Shown here in pieces: positions 9,790 to 23,139 of a stretch of DNA of 64,000 nucleotides; the stretch's first letter is position 1; every line of letters begins with the position of its first letter. The stretch spans positions 21,551,501 to 21,615,500 of the forward strand of contig NC_079881.1 in the NCBI RefSeq assembly GCF_029227915.1. The letters run 5' to 3'. A model generated the notes under the pieces. The model was not told where the DNA came from and did no database searches. It saw only the letters and a list, made by a program, of their open reading frames with translations. The translations under genes and the position numbers were made by a program. The stretch is from Hydractinia symbiolongicarpus (lineage: Eukaryota; Cnidaria; Hydrozoa; Anthoathecata; Hydractiniidae).

Positions 9790-10182
9790 ATGCCTAAAAA
9801 TAGAAATCTGCTGAGCTCACGAAGACTGCGTCGAATGCAAGAAAAGCGCAAAAATTCTTGTTTGCTCGCTTCCGGATGGAGAAGAACCCTTTCGTGTAAA
9901 GCAGGACACATTATGCATCGCCTCTTTTCAACGCAACTGGTCACTTCCGCAGACGGTGGGCATTCTAGGTGTAAATGGCGAATCAGTGGTGGAGACAAAG
10001 CGCTCGTTGCGGCACTGGCCCTTACTCTCACGACGACAACGGACACTTGTCTTAGTTCGGCTATGAATATGAAAACTGTTTAAGTGGCACAAGGGAAAGG
10101 CGAGATGGGGACCAAAATGCCGTAACCACAAGCAATCGATAACGTTAAAGAAGCACGCGATGGTTGCCGCTCTTGTTGGCTT

Positions 10183-10323
10183 AGCTTTGCGCAGTGGCAT
10201 TACCATAGCCAATGAGGTTTAACCGAGGCGTGGTGATTGCTAATTGAAAACGTTTCCCAATATCCCGCATGACGGCGTGAAACATCGCCGGCGTTGCAAT
10301 ATTTGGAGGTTCCCACTGGGACC
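10183..10323 (+). ncRNA. U4: U4 snRNA, copy 20 (T70G variant)
   Basis: T70G at 10252 lies in the conserved AAAACTTTTCCC block. First C-type spacer of the window. Confidence 0.9.
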
Positions 10324-10716
10324 ATGCCTAAAAATAGAAATCTGCTGAGCTCACGAAGACTGCGTCGAATGCAAGAAAAGCGCAAAAATTCTTGTTTGCT
10401 CGCTTCCGGATGGAGAAGAACCCTTTCGTGTAAAGCAGGACACATTATGCATCGCCTCTTTTCAACGCAACTGGTCACTTCCGCAGACGGTGGGCATTCT
10501 AGGTGTAAATGGCGAATCAGTGGTGGAGACAAAGCGCTCGTTGCGGCACCGGCCCTTACTCTCACGACGACAACGGACACTTGTCTTAGTTCGGCTATGA
10601 ATATGAAAACTGTTTAAGTGGCACAAGGGAAAGGCGAGATGGGGACCAAAATGCCGTAACCACAAGCAATCGATAACGTTAAAGAAGCACGCGATGGTTG
10701 CCGCTCTTGTTGGCTT

Positions 10717-10857
10717 AGCTTTGCGCAGTGGCATTACCATAGCCAATGAGGTTTAACCGAGGCGTGGTGATTGCTAATTGAAAACTTTTCCCAATATCCC
10801 GCATGACGGCGTGAAACATCGCCGGCGTTGCAATATTTGGAGGTTCCCACTGGGACC
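10717..10857 (+). ncRNA. U4: U4 snRNA, copy 21
   Basis: Consensus RNA, C-type spacer. Confidence 0.95.
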
Positions 10858-11250
10858 ATGCCTAAAAATAGAAATCTGCTGAGCTCACGAAGACTGCGTC
10901 GAATGCAAGAAAAGCGCAAAAATTCTTGTTTGCTCGCTTCCGGATGGAGAAGAACCCTTTCGTGTAAAGCAGGACACATTATGCATCGCCTCTTTTCAAC
11001 GCAACTGGTCACTTCCGCAGACGGTGGGCATTCTAGGTGTAAATGGCGAATCAGTGGTGGAGACAAAGCGCTCGTTGCGGCACCGGCCCTTACTCTCACG
11101 ACGACAACGGACACTTGTCTTAGTTCGGCTATGAATATGAAAACTGTTTAAGTGGCACAAGGGAAAGGCGAGATGGGGACCAAAATGCCGTAACCACAAG
11201 CAATCGATAACGTTAAAGAAGCACGCGATGGTTGCCGCTCTTGTTGGCTT

Positions 11251-11391
11251 AGCTTTGCGCAGTGGCATTACCATAGCCAATGAGGTTTAACCGAGGCGTG
11301 GTGATTGCTAATTGAAAACTTTTCCCAATATCCCGCATGACGGCGTGAAACATCGCCGGCGTTGCAATATTTGGAGGTTCCCACTGGGACC
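11251..11391 (+). ncRNA. U4: U4 snRNA, copy 22
   Basis: Consensus RNA, C-type spacer. Confidence 0.95.
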
Positions 11392-11784
11392 ATGCCTAAA
11401 AATAGAAATCTGCTGAGCTCACGAAGACTGCGTCGAATGCAAGAAAAGCGCAAAAATTCTTGTTTGCTCGCTTCCGGATGGAGAAGAACCCTTTCGTGTA
11501 AAGCAGGACACATTATGCATCGCCTCTTTTCAACGCAACTGGTCACTTCCGCAGACGGTGGGCATTCTAGGTGTAAATGGCGAATCAGTGGTGGAGACAA
11601 AGCGCTCGTTGCGGCACCGGCCCTTACTCTCACGACGACAACGGACACTTGTCTTAGTTCGGCTATGAATATGAAAACTGTTTAAGTGGCACAAGGGAAA
11701 GGCGAGATGGGGACCAAAATGCCGTAACCACAAGCAATCGATAACGTTAAAGAAGCACGCGATGGTTGCCGCTCTTGTTGGCTT

Positions 11785-11925
11785 AGCTTTGCGCAGTGGC
11801 ATTACCATAGCCAATGAGGTTTAACCGAGGCGTGGTGATTGCTAATTGAAAACTTTTCCCAATATCCCGCATGACGGCGTGAAACATCGCCGGCGTTGCA
11901 ATATTTGGAGGTTCCCACTGGGACC
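11785..11925 (+). ncRNA. U4: U4 snRNA, copy 23
   Basis: Consensus RNA, C-type spacer. Confidence 0.95.
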
Positions 11926-12318
11926 ATGCCTAAAAATAGAAATCTGCTGAGCTCACGAAGACTGCGTCGAATGCAAGAAAAGCGCAAAAATTCTTGTTTG
12001 CTCGCTTCCGGATGGAGAAGAACCCTTTCGTGTAAAGCAGGACACATTATGCATCGCCTCTTTTCAACGCAACTGGTCACTTCCGCAGACGGTGGGCATT
12101 CTAGGTGTAAATGGCGAATCAGTGGTGGAGACAAAGCGCTCGTTGCGGCACCGGCCCTTACTCTCACGACGACAACGGACACTTGTCTTAGTTCGGCTAT
12201 GAATATGAAAACTGTTTAAGTGGCACAAGGGAAAGGCGAGATGGGGACCAAAATGCCGTAACCACAAGCAATCGATAACGTTAAAGAAGCACGCGATGGT
12301 TGCCGCTCTTGTTGGCTT

Positions 12319-12459
12319 AGCTTTGCGCAGTGGCATTACCATAGCCAATGAGGTTTAACCGAGGCGTGGTGATTGCTAATTGAAAACTTTTCCCAATATC
12401 CCGCATGACGGCGTGAAACATCGCCGGCGTTGCAATATTTGGAGGTTCCCACTGGGACC
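12319..12459 (+). ncRNA. U4: U4 snRNA, copy 24
   Basis: Consensus RNA, C-type spacer. Confidence 0.95.
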
Positions 12460-12852
12460 ATGCCTAAAAATAGAAATCTGCTGAGCTCACGAAGACTGCG
12501 TCGAATGCAAGAAAAGCGCAAAAATTCTTGTTTGCTCGCTTCCGGATGGAGAAGAACCCTTTCGTGTAAAGCAGGACACATTATGCATCGCCTCTTTTCA
12601 ACGCAACTGGTCACTTCCGCAGACGGTGGGCATTCTAGGTGTAAATGGCGAATCAGTGGTGGAGACAAAGCGCTCGTTGCGGCACCGGCCCTTACTCTCA
12701 CGACGACAACGGACACTTGTCTTAGTTCGGCTATGAATATGAAAACTGTTTAAGTGGCACAAGGGAAAGGCGAGATGGGGACCAAAATGCCGTAACCACA
12801 AGCAATCGATAACGTTAAAGAAGCACGCGATGGTTGCCGCTCTTGTTGGCTT

Positions 12853-12993
12853 AGCTTTGCGCAGTGGCATTACCATAGCCAATGAGGTTTAACCGAGGCG
12901 TGGTGATTGCTAATTGAAAACTTTTCCCAATATCCCGCATGACGGCGTGAAACATCGCCGGCGTTGCAATATTTGGAGGTTCCCACTGGGACC
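12853..12993 (+). ncRNA. U4: U4 snRNA, copy 25
   Basis: Consensus RNA, T-type spacer. Confidence 0.95.
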
Positions 12994-13386
12994 ATGCCTA
13001 AAAATAGAAATCTGCTGAGCTCACGAAGACTGCGTCGAATGCAAGAAAAGCGCAAAAATTCTTGTTTGCTCGCTTCCGGATGGAGAAGAACCCTTTCGTG
13101 TAAAGCAGGACACATTATGCATCGCCTCTTTTCAACGCAACTGGTCACTTCCGCAGACGGTGGGCATTCTAGGTGTAAATGGCGAATCAGTGGTGGAGAC
13201 AAAGCGCTCGTTGCGGCACTGGCCCTTACTCTCACGACGACAACGGACACTTGTCTTAGTTCGGCTATGAATATGAAAACTGTTTAAGTGGCACAAGGGA
13301 AAGGCGAGATGGGGACCAAAATGCCGTAACCACAAGCAATCGATAACGTTAAAGAAGCACGCGATGGTTGCCGCTCTTGTTGGCTT

Positions 13387-13527
13387 AGCTTTGCGCAGTG
13401 GCATTACCATAGCCAATGAGGTTTAACCGAGGCGTGGTGATTGCTAATTGAAAACTTTTCCCAATATCCCGCATGACGGCGTGAAACATCGCCGGCGTTG
13501 CAATATTTGGAGGTTCCCACTGGGACC
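13387..13527 (+). ncRNA. U4: U4 snRNA, copy 26
   Basis: Consensus RNA, T-type spacer. Confidence 0.95.
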
Positions 13528-13920
13528 ATGCCTAAAAATAGAAATCTGCTGAGCTCACGAAGACTGCGTCGAATGCAAGAAAAGCGCAAAAATTCTTGTT
13601 TGCTCGCTTCCGGATGGAGAAGAACCCTTTCGTGTAAAGCAGGACACATTATGCATCGCCTCTTTTCAACGCAACTGGTCACTTCCGCAGACGGTGGGCA
13701 TTCTAGGTGTAAATGGCGAATCAGTGGTGGAGACAAAGCGCTCGTTGCGGCACTGGCCCTTACTCTCACGACGACAACGGACACTTGTCTTAGTTCGGCT
13801 ATGAATATGAAAACTGTTTAAGTGGCACAAGGGAAAGGCGAGATGGGGACCAAAATGCCGTAACCACAAGCAATCGATAACGTTAAAGAAGCACGCGATG
13901 GTTGCCGCTCTTGTTGGCTT

Positions 13921-14061
13921 AGCTTTGCGCAGTGGCATTACCATAGCCAATGAGGTTTAACCGAGGCGTGGTGATTGCTAATTGAAAACTTTTCCCAATA
14001 TCCCGCATGACGGCGTGAAACATCGCCGGCGTTGCAATATTTGGAGGTTCCCACTGGGACC
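13921..14061 (+). ncRNA. U4: U4 snRNA, copy 27
   Basis: Consensus RNA, T-type spacer. Confidence 0.95.
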
Positions 14062-14454
14062 ATGCCTAAAAATAGAAATCTGCTGAGCTCACGAAGACTG
14101 CGTCGAATGCAAGAAAAGCGCAAAAATTCTTGTTTGCTCGCTTCCGGATGGAGAAGAACCCTTTCGTGTAAAGCAGGACACATTATGCATCGCCTCTTTT
14201 CAACGCAACTGGTCACTTCCGCAGACGGTGGGCATTCTAGGTGTAAATGGCGAATCAGTGGTGGAGACAAAGCGCTCGTTGCGGCACTGGCCCTTACTCT
14301 CACGACGACAACGGACACTTGTCTTAGTTCGGCTATGAATATGAAAACTGTTTAAGTGGCACAAGGGAAAGGCGAGATGGGGACCAAAATGCCGTAACCA
14401 CAAGCAATCGATAACGTTAAAGAAGCACGCGATGGTTGCCGCTCTTGTTGGCTT

Positions 14455-14595
14455 AGCTTTGCGCAGTGGCATTACCATAGCCAATGAGGTTTAACCGAGG
14501 CGTGGTGATTGCTAATTGAAAACTTTTCCCAATATCCCGCATGACGGCGTGAAACATCGCCGGCGTTGCAATATTTGGAGGTTCCCACTGGGACC
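14455..14595 (+). ncRNA. U4: U4 snRNA, copy 28
   Basis: Consensus RNA, T-type spacer. Confidence 0.95.
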
Positions 14596-14988
14596 ATGCC
14601 TAAAAATAGAAATCTGCTGAGCTCACGAAGACTGCGTCGAATGCAAGAAAAGCGCAAAAATTCTTGTTTGCTCGCTTCCGGATGGAGAAGAACCCTTTCG
14701 TGTAAAGCAGGACACATTATGCATCGCCTCTTTTCAACGCAACTGGTCACTTCCGCAGACGGTGGGCATTCTAGGTGTAAATGGCGAATCAGTGGTGGAG
14801 ACAAAGCGCTCGTTGCGGCACTGGCCCTTACTCTCACGACGACAACGGACACTTGTCTTAGTTCGGCTATGAATATGAAAACTGTTTAAGTGGCACAAGG
14901 GAAAGGCGAGATGGGGACCAAAATGCCGTAACCACAAGCAATCGATAACGTTAAAGAAGCACGCGATGGTTGCCGCTCTTGTTGGCTT

Positions 14989-15129
14989 AGCTTTGCGCAG
15001 TGGCATTACCATAGCCAATGAGGTTTAACCGAGGCGTGGTGATTGCTAATTGAAAACTTTTCCCAATATCCCGCATGACGGCGTGAAACATCGCCGGCGT
15101 TGCAATATTTGGAGGTTCCCACTGGGACC
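14989..15129 (+). ncRNA. U4: U4 snRNA, copy 29
   Basis: Consensus RNA, C-type spacer with a private A to T at 15185. Confidence 0.95.
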
Positions 15130-15522
15130 ATGCCTAAAAATAGAAATCTGCTGAGCTCACGAAGACTGCGTCGAATGCAAGAAATGCGCAAAAATTCTTG
15201 TTTGCTCGCTTCCGGATGGAGAAGAACCCTTTCGTGTAAAGCAGGACACATTATGCATCGCCTCTTTTCAACGCAACTGGTCACTTCCGCAGACGGTGGG
15301 CATTCTAGGTGTAAATGGCGAATCAGTGGTGGAGACAAAGCGCTCGTTGCGGCACCGGCCCTTACTCTCACGACGACAACGGACACTTGTCTTAGTTCGG
15401 CTATGAATATGAAAACTGTTTAAGTGGCACAAGGGAAAGGCGAGATGGGGACCAAAATGCCGTAACCACAAGCAATCGATAACGTTAAAGAAGCACGCGA
15501 TGGTTGCCGCTCTTGTTGGCTT

Positions 15523-15663
15523 AGCTTTGCGCAGTGGCATTACCATAGCCAATGAGGTTTAACCGAGGCGTGGTGATTGCTAATTGAAAACTTTTCCCAA
15601 TATCCCGCATGACGGCGTGAAACATCGCCGGCGTTGCAATATTTGGAGGTTCCCACTGGGACC
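15523..15663 (+). ncRNA. U4: U4 snRNA, copy 30
   Basis: Consensus RNA, C-type spacer. Confidence 0.95.
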
Positions 15664-16056
15664 ATGCCTAAAAATAGAAATCTGCTGAGCTCACGAAGAC
15701 TGCGTCGAATGCAAGAAAAGCGCAAAAATTCTTGTTTGCTCGCTTCCGGATGGAGAAGAACCCTTTCGTGTAAAGCAGGACACATTATGCATCGCCTCTT
15801 TTCAACGCAACTGGTCACTTCCGCAGACGGTGGGCATTCTAGGTGTAAATGGCGAATCAGTGGTGGAGACAAAGCGCTCGTTGCGGCACCGGCCCTTACT
15901 CTCACGACGACAACGGACACTTGTCTTAGTTCGGCTATGAATATGAAAACTGTTTAAGTGGCACAAGGGAAAGGCGAGATGGGGACCAAAATGCCGTAAC
16001 CACAAGCAATCGATAACGTTAAAGAAGCACGCGATGGTTGCCGCTCTTGTTGGCTT

Positions 16057-16197
16057 AGCTTTGCGCAGTGGCATTACCATAGCCAATGAGGTTTAACCGA
16101 GGCGTGGTGATTGCTAATTGAAAACTTTTCCCAATATCCCGCATGACGGCGTGAAACATCGCCGGCGTTGCAATATTTGGAGGTTCCCACTGGGACC
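16057..16197 (+). ncRNA. U4: U4 snRNA, copy 31
   Basis: Consensus RNA, C-type spacer. Confidence 0.95.
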
Positions 16198-16590
16198 ATG
16201 CCTAAAAATAGAAATCTGCTGAGCTCACGAAGACTGCGTCGAATGCAAGAAAAGCGCAAAAATTCTTGTTTGCTCGCTTCCGGATGGAGAAGAACCCTTT
16301 CGTGTAAAGCAGGACACATTATGCATCGCCTCTTTTCAACGCAACTGGTCACTTCCGCAGACGGTGGGCATTCTAGGTGTAAATGGCGAATCAGTGGTGG
16401 AGACAAAGCGCTCGTTGCGGCACCGGCCCTTACTCTCACGACGACAACGGACACTTGTCTTAGTTCGGCTATGAATATGAAAACTGTTTAAGTGGCACAA
16501 GGGAAAGGCGAGATGGGGACCAAAATGCCGTAACCACAAGCAATCGATAACGTTAAAGAAGCACGCGATGGTTGCCGCTCTTGTTGGCTT

Positions 16591-16731
16591 AGCTTTGCGC
16601 AGTGGCATTACCATAGCCAATGAGGTTTAACCGAGGCGTGGTGATTGCTAATTGAAAACTTTTCCCAATATCCCGCATGACGGCGTGAAACATCGCCGGC
16701 GTTGCAATATTTGGAGGTTCCCACTGGGACC
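16591..16731 (+). ncRNA. U4: U4 snRNA, copy 32
   Basis: Consensus RNA, T-type spacer. Confidence 0.95.
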
Positions 16732-17124
16732 ATGCCTAAAAATAGAAATCTGCTGAGCTCACGAAGACTGCGTCGAATGCAAGAAAAGCGCAAAAATTCT
16801 TGTTTGCTCGCTTCCGGATGGAGAAGAACCCTTTCGTGTAAAGCAGGACACATTATGCATCGCCTCTTTTCAACGCAACTGGTCACTTCCGCAGACGGTG
16901 GGCATTCTAGGTGTAAATGGCGAATCAGTGGTGGAGACAAAGCGCTCGTTGCGGCACTGGCCCTTACTCTCACGACGACAACGGACACTTGTCTTAGTTC
17001 GGCTATGAATATGAAAACTGTTTAAGTGGCACAAGGGAAAGGCGAGATGGGGACCAAAATGCCGTAACCACAAGCAATCGATAACGTTAAAGAAGCACGC
17101 GATGGTTGCCGCTCTTGTTGGCTT

Positions 17125-17265
17125 AGCTTTGCGCAGTGGCATTACCATAGCCAATGAGGTTTAACCGAGGCGTGGTGATTGCTAATTGAAAACTTTTCCC
17201 AATATCCCGCATGACGGCGTGAAACATCGCCGGCGTTGCAATATTTGGAGGTTCCCACTGGGACC
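17125..17265 (+). ncRNA. U4: U4 snRNA, copy 33
   Basis: Consensus RNA, T-type spacer. Confidence 0.95.
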
Positions 17266-17658
17266 ATGCCTAAAAATAGAAATCTGCTGAGCTCACGAAG
17301 ACTGCGTCGAATGCAAGAAAAGCGCAAAAATTCTTGTTTGCTCGCTTCCGGATGGAGAAGAACCCTTTCGTGTAAAGCAGGACACATTATGCATCGCCTC
17401 TTTTCAACGCAACTGGTCACTTCCGCAGACGGTGGGCATTCTAGGTGTAAATGGCGAATCAGTGGTGGAGACAAAGCGCTCGTTGCGGCACTGGCCCTTA
17501 CTCTCACGACGACAACGGACACTTGTCTTAGTTCGGCTATGAATATGAAAACTGTTTAAGTGGCACAAGGGAAAGGCGAGATGGGGACCAAAATGCCGTA
17601 ACCACAAGCAATCGATAACGTTAAAGAAGCACGCGATGGTTGCCGCTCTTGTTGGCTT

Positions 17659-17799
17659 AGCTTTGCGCAGTGGCATTACCATAGCCAATGAGGTTTAACC
17701 GAGGCGTGGTGATTGCTAATTGAAAACTTTTCCCAATATCCCGCATGACGGCGTGAAACATCGCCGGCGTTGCAATATTTGGAGGTTCCCACTGGGACC
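17659..17799 (+). ncRNA. U4: U4 snRNA, copy 34
   Basis: Consensus RNA, T-type spacer. Confidence 0.95.
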
Positions 17800-18192
17800 A
17801 TGCCTAAAAATAGAAATCTGCTGAGCTCACGAAGACTGCGTCGAATGCAAGAAAAGCGCAAAAATTCTTGTTTGCTCGCTTCCGGATGGAGAAGAACCCT
17901 TTCGTGTAAAGCAGGACACATTATGCATCGCCTCTTTTCAACGCAACTGGTCACTTCCGCAGACGGTGGGCATTCTAGGTGTAAATGGCGAATCAGTGGT
18001 GGAGACAAAGCGCTCGTTGCGGCACTGGCCCTTACTCTCACGACGACAACGGACACTTGTCTTAGTTCGGCTATGAATATGAAAACTGTTTAAGTGGCAC
18101 AAGGGAAAGGCGAGATGGGGACCAAAATGCCGTAACCACAAGCAATCGATAACGTTAAAGAAGCACGCGATGGTTGCCGCTCTTGTTGGCTT

Positions 18193-18333
18193 AGCTTTGC
18201 GCAGTGGCATTACCATAGTCAATGAGGTTTAACCGAGGCGTGGTGATTGCTAATTGAAAACTTTTCCCAATATCCCGCATGACGGCGTGAAACATCGCCG
18301 GCGTTGCAATATTTGGAGGTTCCCACTGGGACC
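18193..18333 (+). ncRNA. U4: U4 snRNA, copy 35 (C27T variant)
   Basis: C27T at 18219 turns the pair C27-G46 next to the kink-turn into a U-G wobble, so the fold is kept. T-type spacer with a private T to C at 18421. Confidence 0.92.
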
Positions 18334-18726
18334 ATGCCTAAAAATAGAAATCTGCTGAGCTCACGAAGACTGCGTCGAATGCAAGAAAAGCGCAAAAATT
18401 CTTGTTTGCTCGCTTCCGGACGGAGAAGAACCCTTTCGTGTAAAGCAGGACACATTATGCATCGCCTCTTTTCAACGCAACTGGTCACTTCCGCAGACGG
18501 TGGGCATTCTAGGTGTAAATGGCGAATCAGTGGTGGAGACAAAGCGCTCGTTGCGGCACTGGCCCTTACTCTCACGACGACAACGGACACTTGTCTTAGT
18601 TCGGCTATGAATATGAAAACTGTTTAAGTGGCACAAGGGAAAGGCGAGATGGGGACCAAAATGCCGTAACCACAAGCAATCGATAACGTTAAAGAAGCAC
18701 GCGATGGTTGCCGCTCTTGTTGGCTT

Positions 18727-18867
18727 AGCTTTGCGCAGTGGCATTACCATAGCCAATGAGGTTTAACCGAGGCGTGGTGATTGCTAATTGAAAACTTTTC
18801 CCAATATCCCGCATGACGGCGTGAAACATCGTCGGCGTTGCAATATTTGGAGGTTCCCACTGGGACC
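18727..18867 (+). ncRNA. U4: U4 snRNA, copy 36 (C106T variant)
   Basis: C106T at 18832 changes G93-C106 of the central hairpin to a G-U wobble. C-type spacer. Confidence 0.92.
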
Positions 18868-19260
18868 ATGCCTAAAAATAGAAATCTGCTGAGCTCACGA
18901 AGACTGCGTCGAATGCAAGAAAAGCGCAAAAATTCTTGTTTGCTCGCTTCCGGATGGAGAAGAACCCTTTCGTGTAAAGCAGGACACATTATGCATCGCC
19001 TCTTTTCAACGCAACTGGTCACTTCCGCAGACGGTGGGCATTCTAGGTGTAAATGGCGAATCAGTGGTGGAGACAAAGCGCTCGTTGCGGCACCGGCCCT
19101 TACTCTCACGACGACAACGGACACTTGTCTTAGTTCGGCTATGAATATGAAAACTGTTTAAGTGGCACAAGGGAAAGGCGAGATGGGGACCAAAATGCCG
19201 TAACCACAAGCAATCGATAACGTTAAAGAAGCACGCGATGGTTGCCGCTCTTGTTGGCTT

Positions 19261-19401
19261 AGCTTTGCGCAGTGGCATTACCATAGCCAATGAGGTTTAA
19301 CCGAGGCGTGGTGATTGCTAATTGAAAACTTTTCCCAATATCCCGCATGACGGCGTGAAACATCGCCGGCGTTGCAATATTTGGAGGTTCCCACTGGGAC
19401 C
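19261..19401 (+). ncRNA. U4: U4 snRNA, copy 37
   Basis: Consensus RNA, C-type spacer with a private C to A at 19520. Confidence 0.95.
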
Positions 19402-19794
19402 ATGCCTAAAAATAGAAATCTGCTGAGCTCACGAAGACTGCGTCGAATGCAAGAAAAGCGCAAAAATTCTTGTTTGCTCGCTTCCGGATGGAGAAGAACC
19501 CTTTCGTGTAAAGCAGGAAACATTATGCATCGCCTCTTTTCAACGCAACTGGTCACTTCCGCAGACGGTGGGCATTCTAGGTGTAAATGGCGAATCAGTG
19601 GTGGAGACAAAGCGCTCGTTGCGGCACCGGCCCTTACTCTCACGACGACAACGGACACTTGTCTTAGTTCGGCTATGAATATGAAAACTGTTTAAGTGGC
19701 ACAAGGGAAAGGCGAGATGGGGACCAAAATGCCGTAACCACAAGCAATCGATAACGTTAAAGAAGCACGCGATGGTTGCCGCTCTTGTTGGCTT

Positions 19795-19935
19795 AGCTTT
19801 GCGCAGTGGCATTACCATAGCCAATGAGGTTTAACCGAGGCGTGGTGATTGCTAATTGAAAACTTTTCCCAATATCCCGCATGACGGCGTGAAACATCGC
19901 CGGCGTTGCAATATTTGGAGGTTCCCACTGGGACC
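19795..19935 (+). ncRNA. U4: U4 snRNA, copy 38
   Basis: Consensus RNA, C-type spacer. Confidence 0.95.
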
Positions 19936-20328
19936 ATGCCTAAAAATAGAAATCTGCTGAGCTCACGAAGACTGCGTCGAATGCAAGAAAAGCGCAAAAA
20001 TTCTTGTTTGCTCGCTTCCGGATGGAGAAGAACCCTTTCGTGTAAAGCAGGACACATTATGCATCGCCTCTTTTCAACGCAACTGGTCACTTCCGCAGAC
20101 GGTGGGCATTCTAGGTGTAAATGGCGAATCAGTGGTGGAGACAAAGCGCTCGTTGCGGCACCGGCCCTTACTCTCACGACGACAACGGACACTTGTCTTA
20201 GTTCGGCTATGAATATGAAAACTGTTTAAGTGGCACAAGGGAAAGGCGAGATGGGGACCAAAATGCCGTAACCACAAGCAATCGATAACGTTAAAGAAGC
20301 ACGCGATGGTTGCCGCTCTTGTTGGCTT

Positions 20329-20469
20329 AGCTTTGCGCAGTGGCATTACCATAGCCAATGAGGTTTAACCGAGGCGTGGTGATTGCTAATTGAAAACTTT
20401 TCCCAATATCCCGCATGACGGCGTGAAACATCGCTGGCGTTGCAATATTTGGAGGTTCCCACTGGGACC
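20329..20469 (+). ncRNA. U4: U4 snRNA, copy 39 (C107T variant)
   Basis: C107T at 20435 makes the base pair of the central hairpin a G-U wobble; copies 56, 76 and 120 share it. T-type spacer with A to G at 20611. Confidence 0.92.
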
Positions 20470-20862
20470 ATGCCTAAAAATAGAAATCTGCTGAGCTCAC
20501 GAAGACTGCGTCGAATGCAAGAAAAGCGCAAAAATTCTTGTTTGCTCGCTTCCGGATGGAGAAGAACCCTTTCGTGTAAAGCAGGACACATTATGCATCG
20601 CCTCTTTTCAGCGCAACTGGTCACTTCCGCAGACGGTGGGCATTCTAGGTGTAAATGGCGAATCAGTGGTGGAGACAAAGCGCTCGTTGCGGCACTGGCC
20701 CTTACTCTCACGACGACAACGGACACTTGTCTTAGTTCGGCTATGAATATGAAAACTGTTTAAGTGGCACAAGGGAAAGGCGAGATGGGGACCAAAATGC
20801 CGTAACCACAAGCAATCGATAACGTTAAAGAAGCACGCGATGGTTGCCGCTCTTGTTGGCTT

Positions 20863-21003
20863 AGCTTTGCGCAGTGGCATTACCATAGCCAATGAGGTTT
20901 AACCGAGGCGTGGTGATTGCTAATTGAAAACTTTTCCCAATATCCCGCATGACGGCGTGAAACATCGCCGGCGTTGCAATATTTGGAGGTTCCCACTGGG
21001 ACC
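20863..21003 (+). ncRNA. U4: U4 snRNA, copy 40
   Basis: Consensus RNA, T-type spacer with A to G at 21145, shared with copies 39 and 77. Confidence 0.95.
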
Positions 21004-21396
21004 ATGCCTAAAAATAGAAATCTGCTGAGCTCACGAAGACTGCGTCGAATGCAAGAAAAGCGCAAAAATTCTTGTTTGCTCGCTTCCGGATGGAGAAGAA
21101 CCCTTTCGTGTAAAGCAGGACACATTATGCATCGCCTCTTTTCAGCGCAACTGGTCACTTCCGCAGACGGTGGGCATTCTAGGTGTAAATGGCGAATCAG
21201 TGGTGGAGACAAAGCGCTCGTTGCGGCACTGGCCCTTACTCTCACGACGACAACGGACACTTGTCTTAGTTCGGCTATGAATATGAAAACTGTTTAAGTG
21301 GCACAAGGGAAAGGCGAGATGGGGACCAAAATGCCGTAACCACAAGCAATCGATAACGTTAAAGAAGCACGCGATGGTTGCCGCTCTTGTTGGCTT

Positions 21397-21537
21397 AGCT
21401 TTGCGCAGTGGCATTACCATAGCCAATGAGGTTTAACCGAGGCGTGGTGATTGCTAATTGAAAACTTTTCCCAATATCCCGCATGACGGCGTGAAACATC
21501 GCCGGCGTTGCAATATTTGGAGGTTCCCACTGGGACC
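21397..21537 (+). ncRNA. U4: U4 snRNA, copy 41
   Basis: Consensus RNA, T-type spacer. Confidence 0.95.
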
Positions 21538-21930
21538 ATGCCTAAAAATAGAAATCTGCTGAGCTCACGAAGACTGCGTCGAATGCAAGAAAAGCGCAAA
21601 AATTCTTGTTTGCTCGCTTCCGGATGGAGAAGAACCCTTTCGTGTAAAGCAGGACACATTATGCATCGCCTCTTTTCAACGCAACTGGTCACTTCCGCAG
21701 ACGGTGGGCATTCTAGGTGTAAATGGCGAATCAGTGGTGGAGACAAAGCGCTCGTTGCGGCACTGGCCCTTACTCTCACGACGACAACGGACACTTGTCT
21801 TAGTTCGGCTATGAATATGAAAACTGTTTAAGTGGCACAAGGGAAAGGCGAGATGGGGACCAAAATGCCGTAACCACAAGCAATCGATAACGTTAAAGAA
21901 GCACGCGATGGTTGCCGCTCTTGTTGGCTT

Positions 21931-22071
21931 AGCTTTGCGCAGTGGCATTACCATAGCCAATGAGGTTTAACCGAGGCGTGGTGATTGCTAATTGAAAACT
22001 TTTCCCAATATCCCGCATGACGGCGTGAAACATCGCCGGCGTTGCAATATTTGGAGGTTCCCACTGGGACC
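21931..22071 (+). ncRNA. U4: U4 snRNA, copy 42
   Basis: Consensus RNA. Starts the longest C-type run (copies 42-50). Confidence 0.95.
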
Positions 22072-22464
22072 ATGCCTAAAAATAGAAATCTGCTGAGCTC
22101 ACGAAGACTGCGTCGAATGCAAGAAAAGCGCAAAAATTCTTGTTTGCTCGCTTCCGGATGGAGAAGAACCCTTTCGTGTAAAGCAGGACACATTATGCAT
22201 CGCCTCTTTTCAACGCAACTGGTCACTTCCGCAGACGGTGGGCATTCTAGGTGTAAATGGCGAATCAGTGGTGGAGACAAAGCGCTCGTTGCGGCACCGG
22301 CCCTTACTCTCACGACGACAACGGACACTTGTCTTAGTTCGGCTATGAATATGAAAACTGTTTAAGTGGCACAAGGGAAAGGCGAGATGGGGACCAAAAT
22401 GCCGTAACCACAAGCAATCGATAACGTTAAAGAAGCACGCGATGGTTGCCGCTCTTGTTGGCTT

Positions 22465-22605
22465 AGCTTTGCGCAGTGGCATTACCATAGCCAATGAGGT
22501 TTAACCGAGGCGTGGTGATTGCTAATTGAAAACTTTTCCCAATATCCCGCATGACGGCGTGAAACATCGCCGGCGTTGCAATATTTGGAGGTTCCCACTG
22601 GGACC
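22465..22605 (+). ncRNA. U4: U4 snRNA, copy 43
   Basis: Consensus RNA, C-type spacer. Confidence 0.95.
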
Positions 22606-22998
22606 ATGCCTAAAAATAGAAATCTGCTGAGCTCACGAAGACTGCGTCGAATGCAAGAAAAGCGCAAAAATTCTTGTTTGCTCGCTTCCGGATGGAGAAG
22701 AACCCTTTCGTGTAAAGCAGGACACATTATGCATCGCCTCTTTTCAACGCAACTGGTCACTTCCGCAGACGGTGGGCATTCTAGGTGTAAATGGCGAATC
22801 AGTGGTGGAGACAAAGCGCTCGTTGCGGCACCGGCCCTTACTCTCACGACGACAACGGACACTTGTCTTAGTTCGGCTATGAATATGAAAACTGTTTAAG
22901 TGGCACAAGGGAAAGGCGAGATGGGGACCAAAATGCCGTAACCACAAGCAATCGATAACGTTAAAGAAGCACGCGATGGTTGCCGCTCTTGTTGGCTT

Positions 22999-23139
22999 AG
23001 CTTTGCGCAGTGGCATTACCATAGCCAATGAGGTTTAACCGAGGCGTGGTGATTGCTAATTGAAAACTTTTCCCAATATCCCGCATGACGGCGTGAAACA
23101 TCGCCGGCGTTGCAATATTTGGAGGTTCCCACTGGGACC
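22999..23139 (+). ncRNA. U4: U4 snRNA, copy 44
   Basis: Consensus RNA, C-type spacer. Confidence 0.95.
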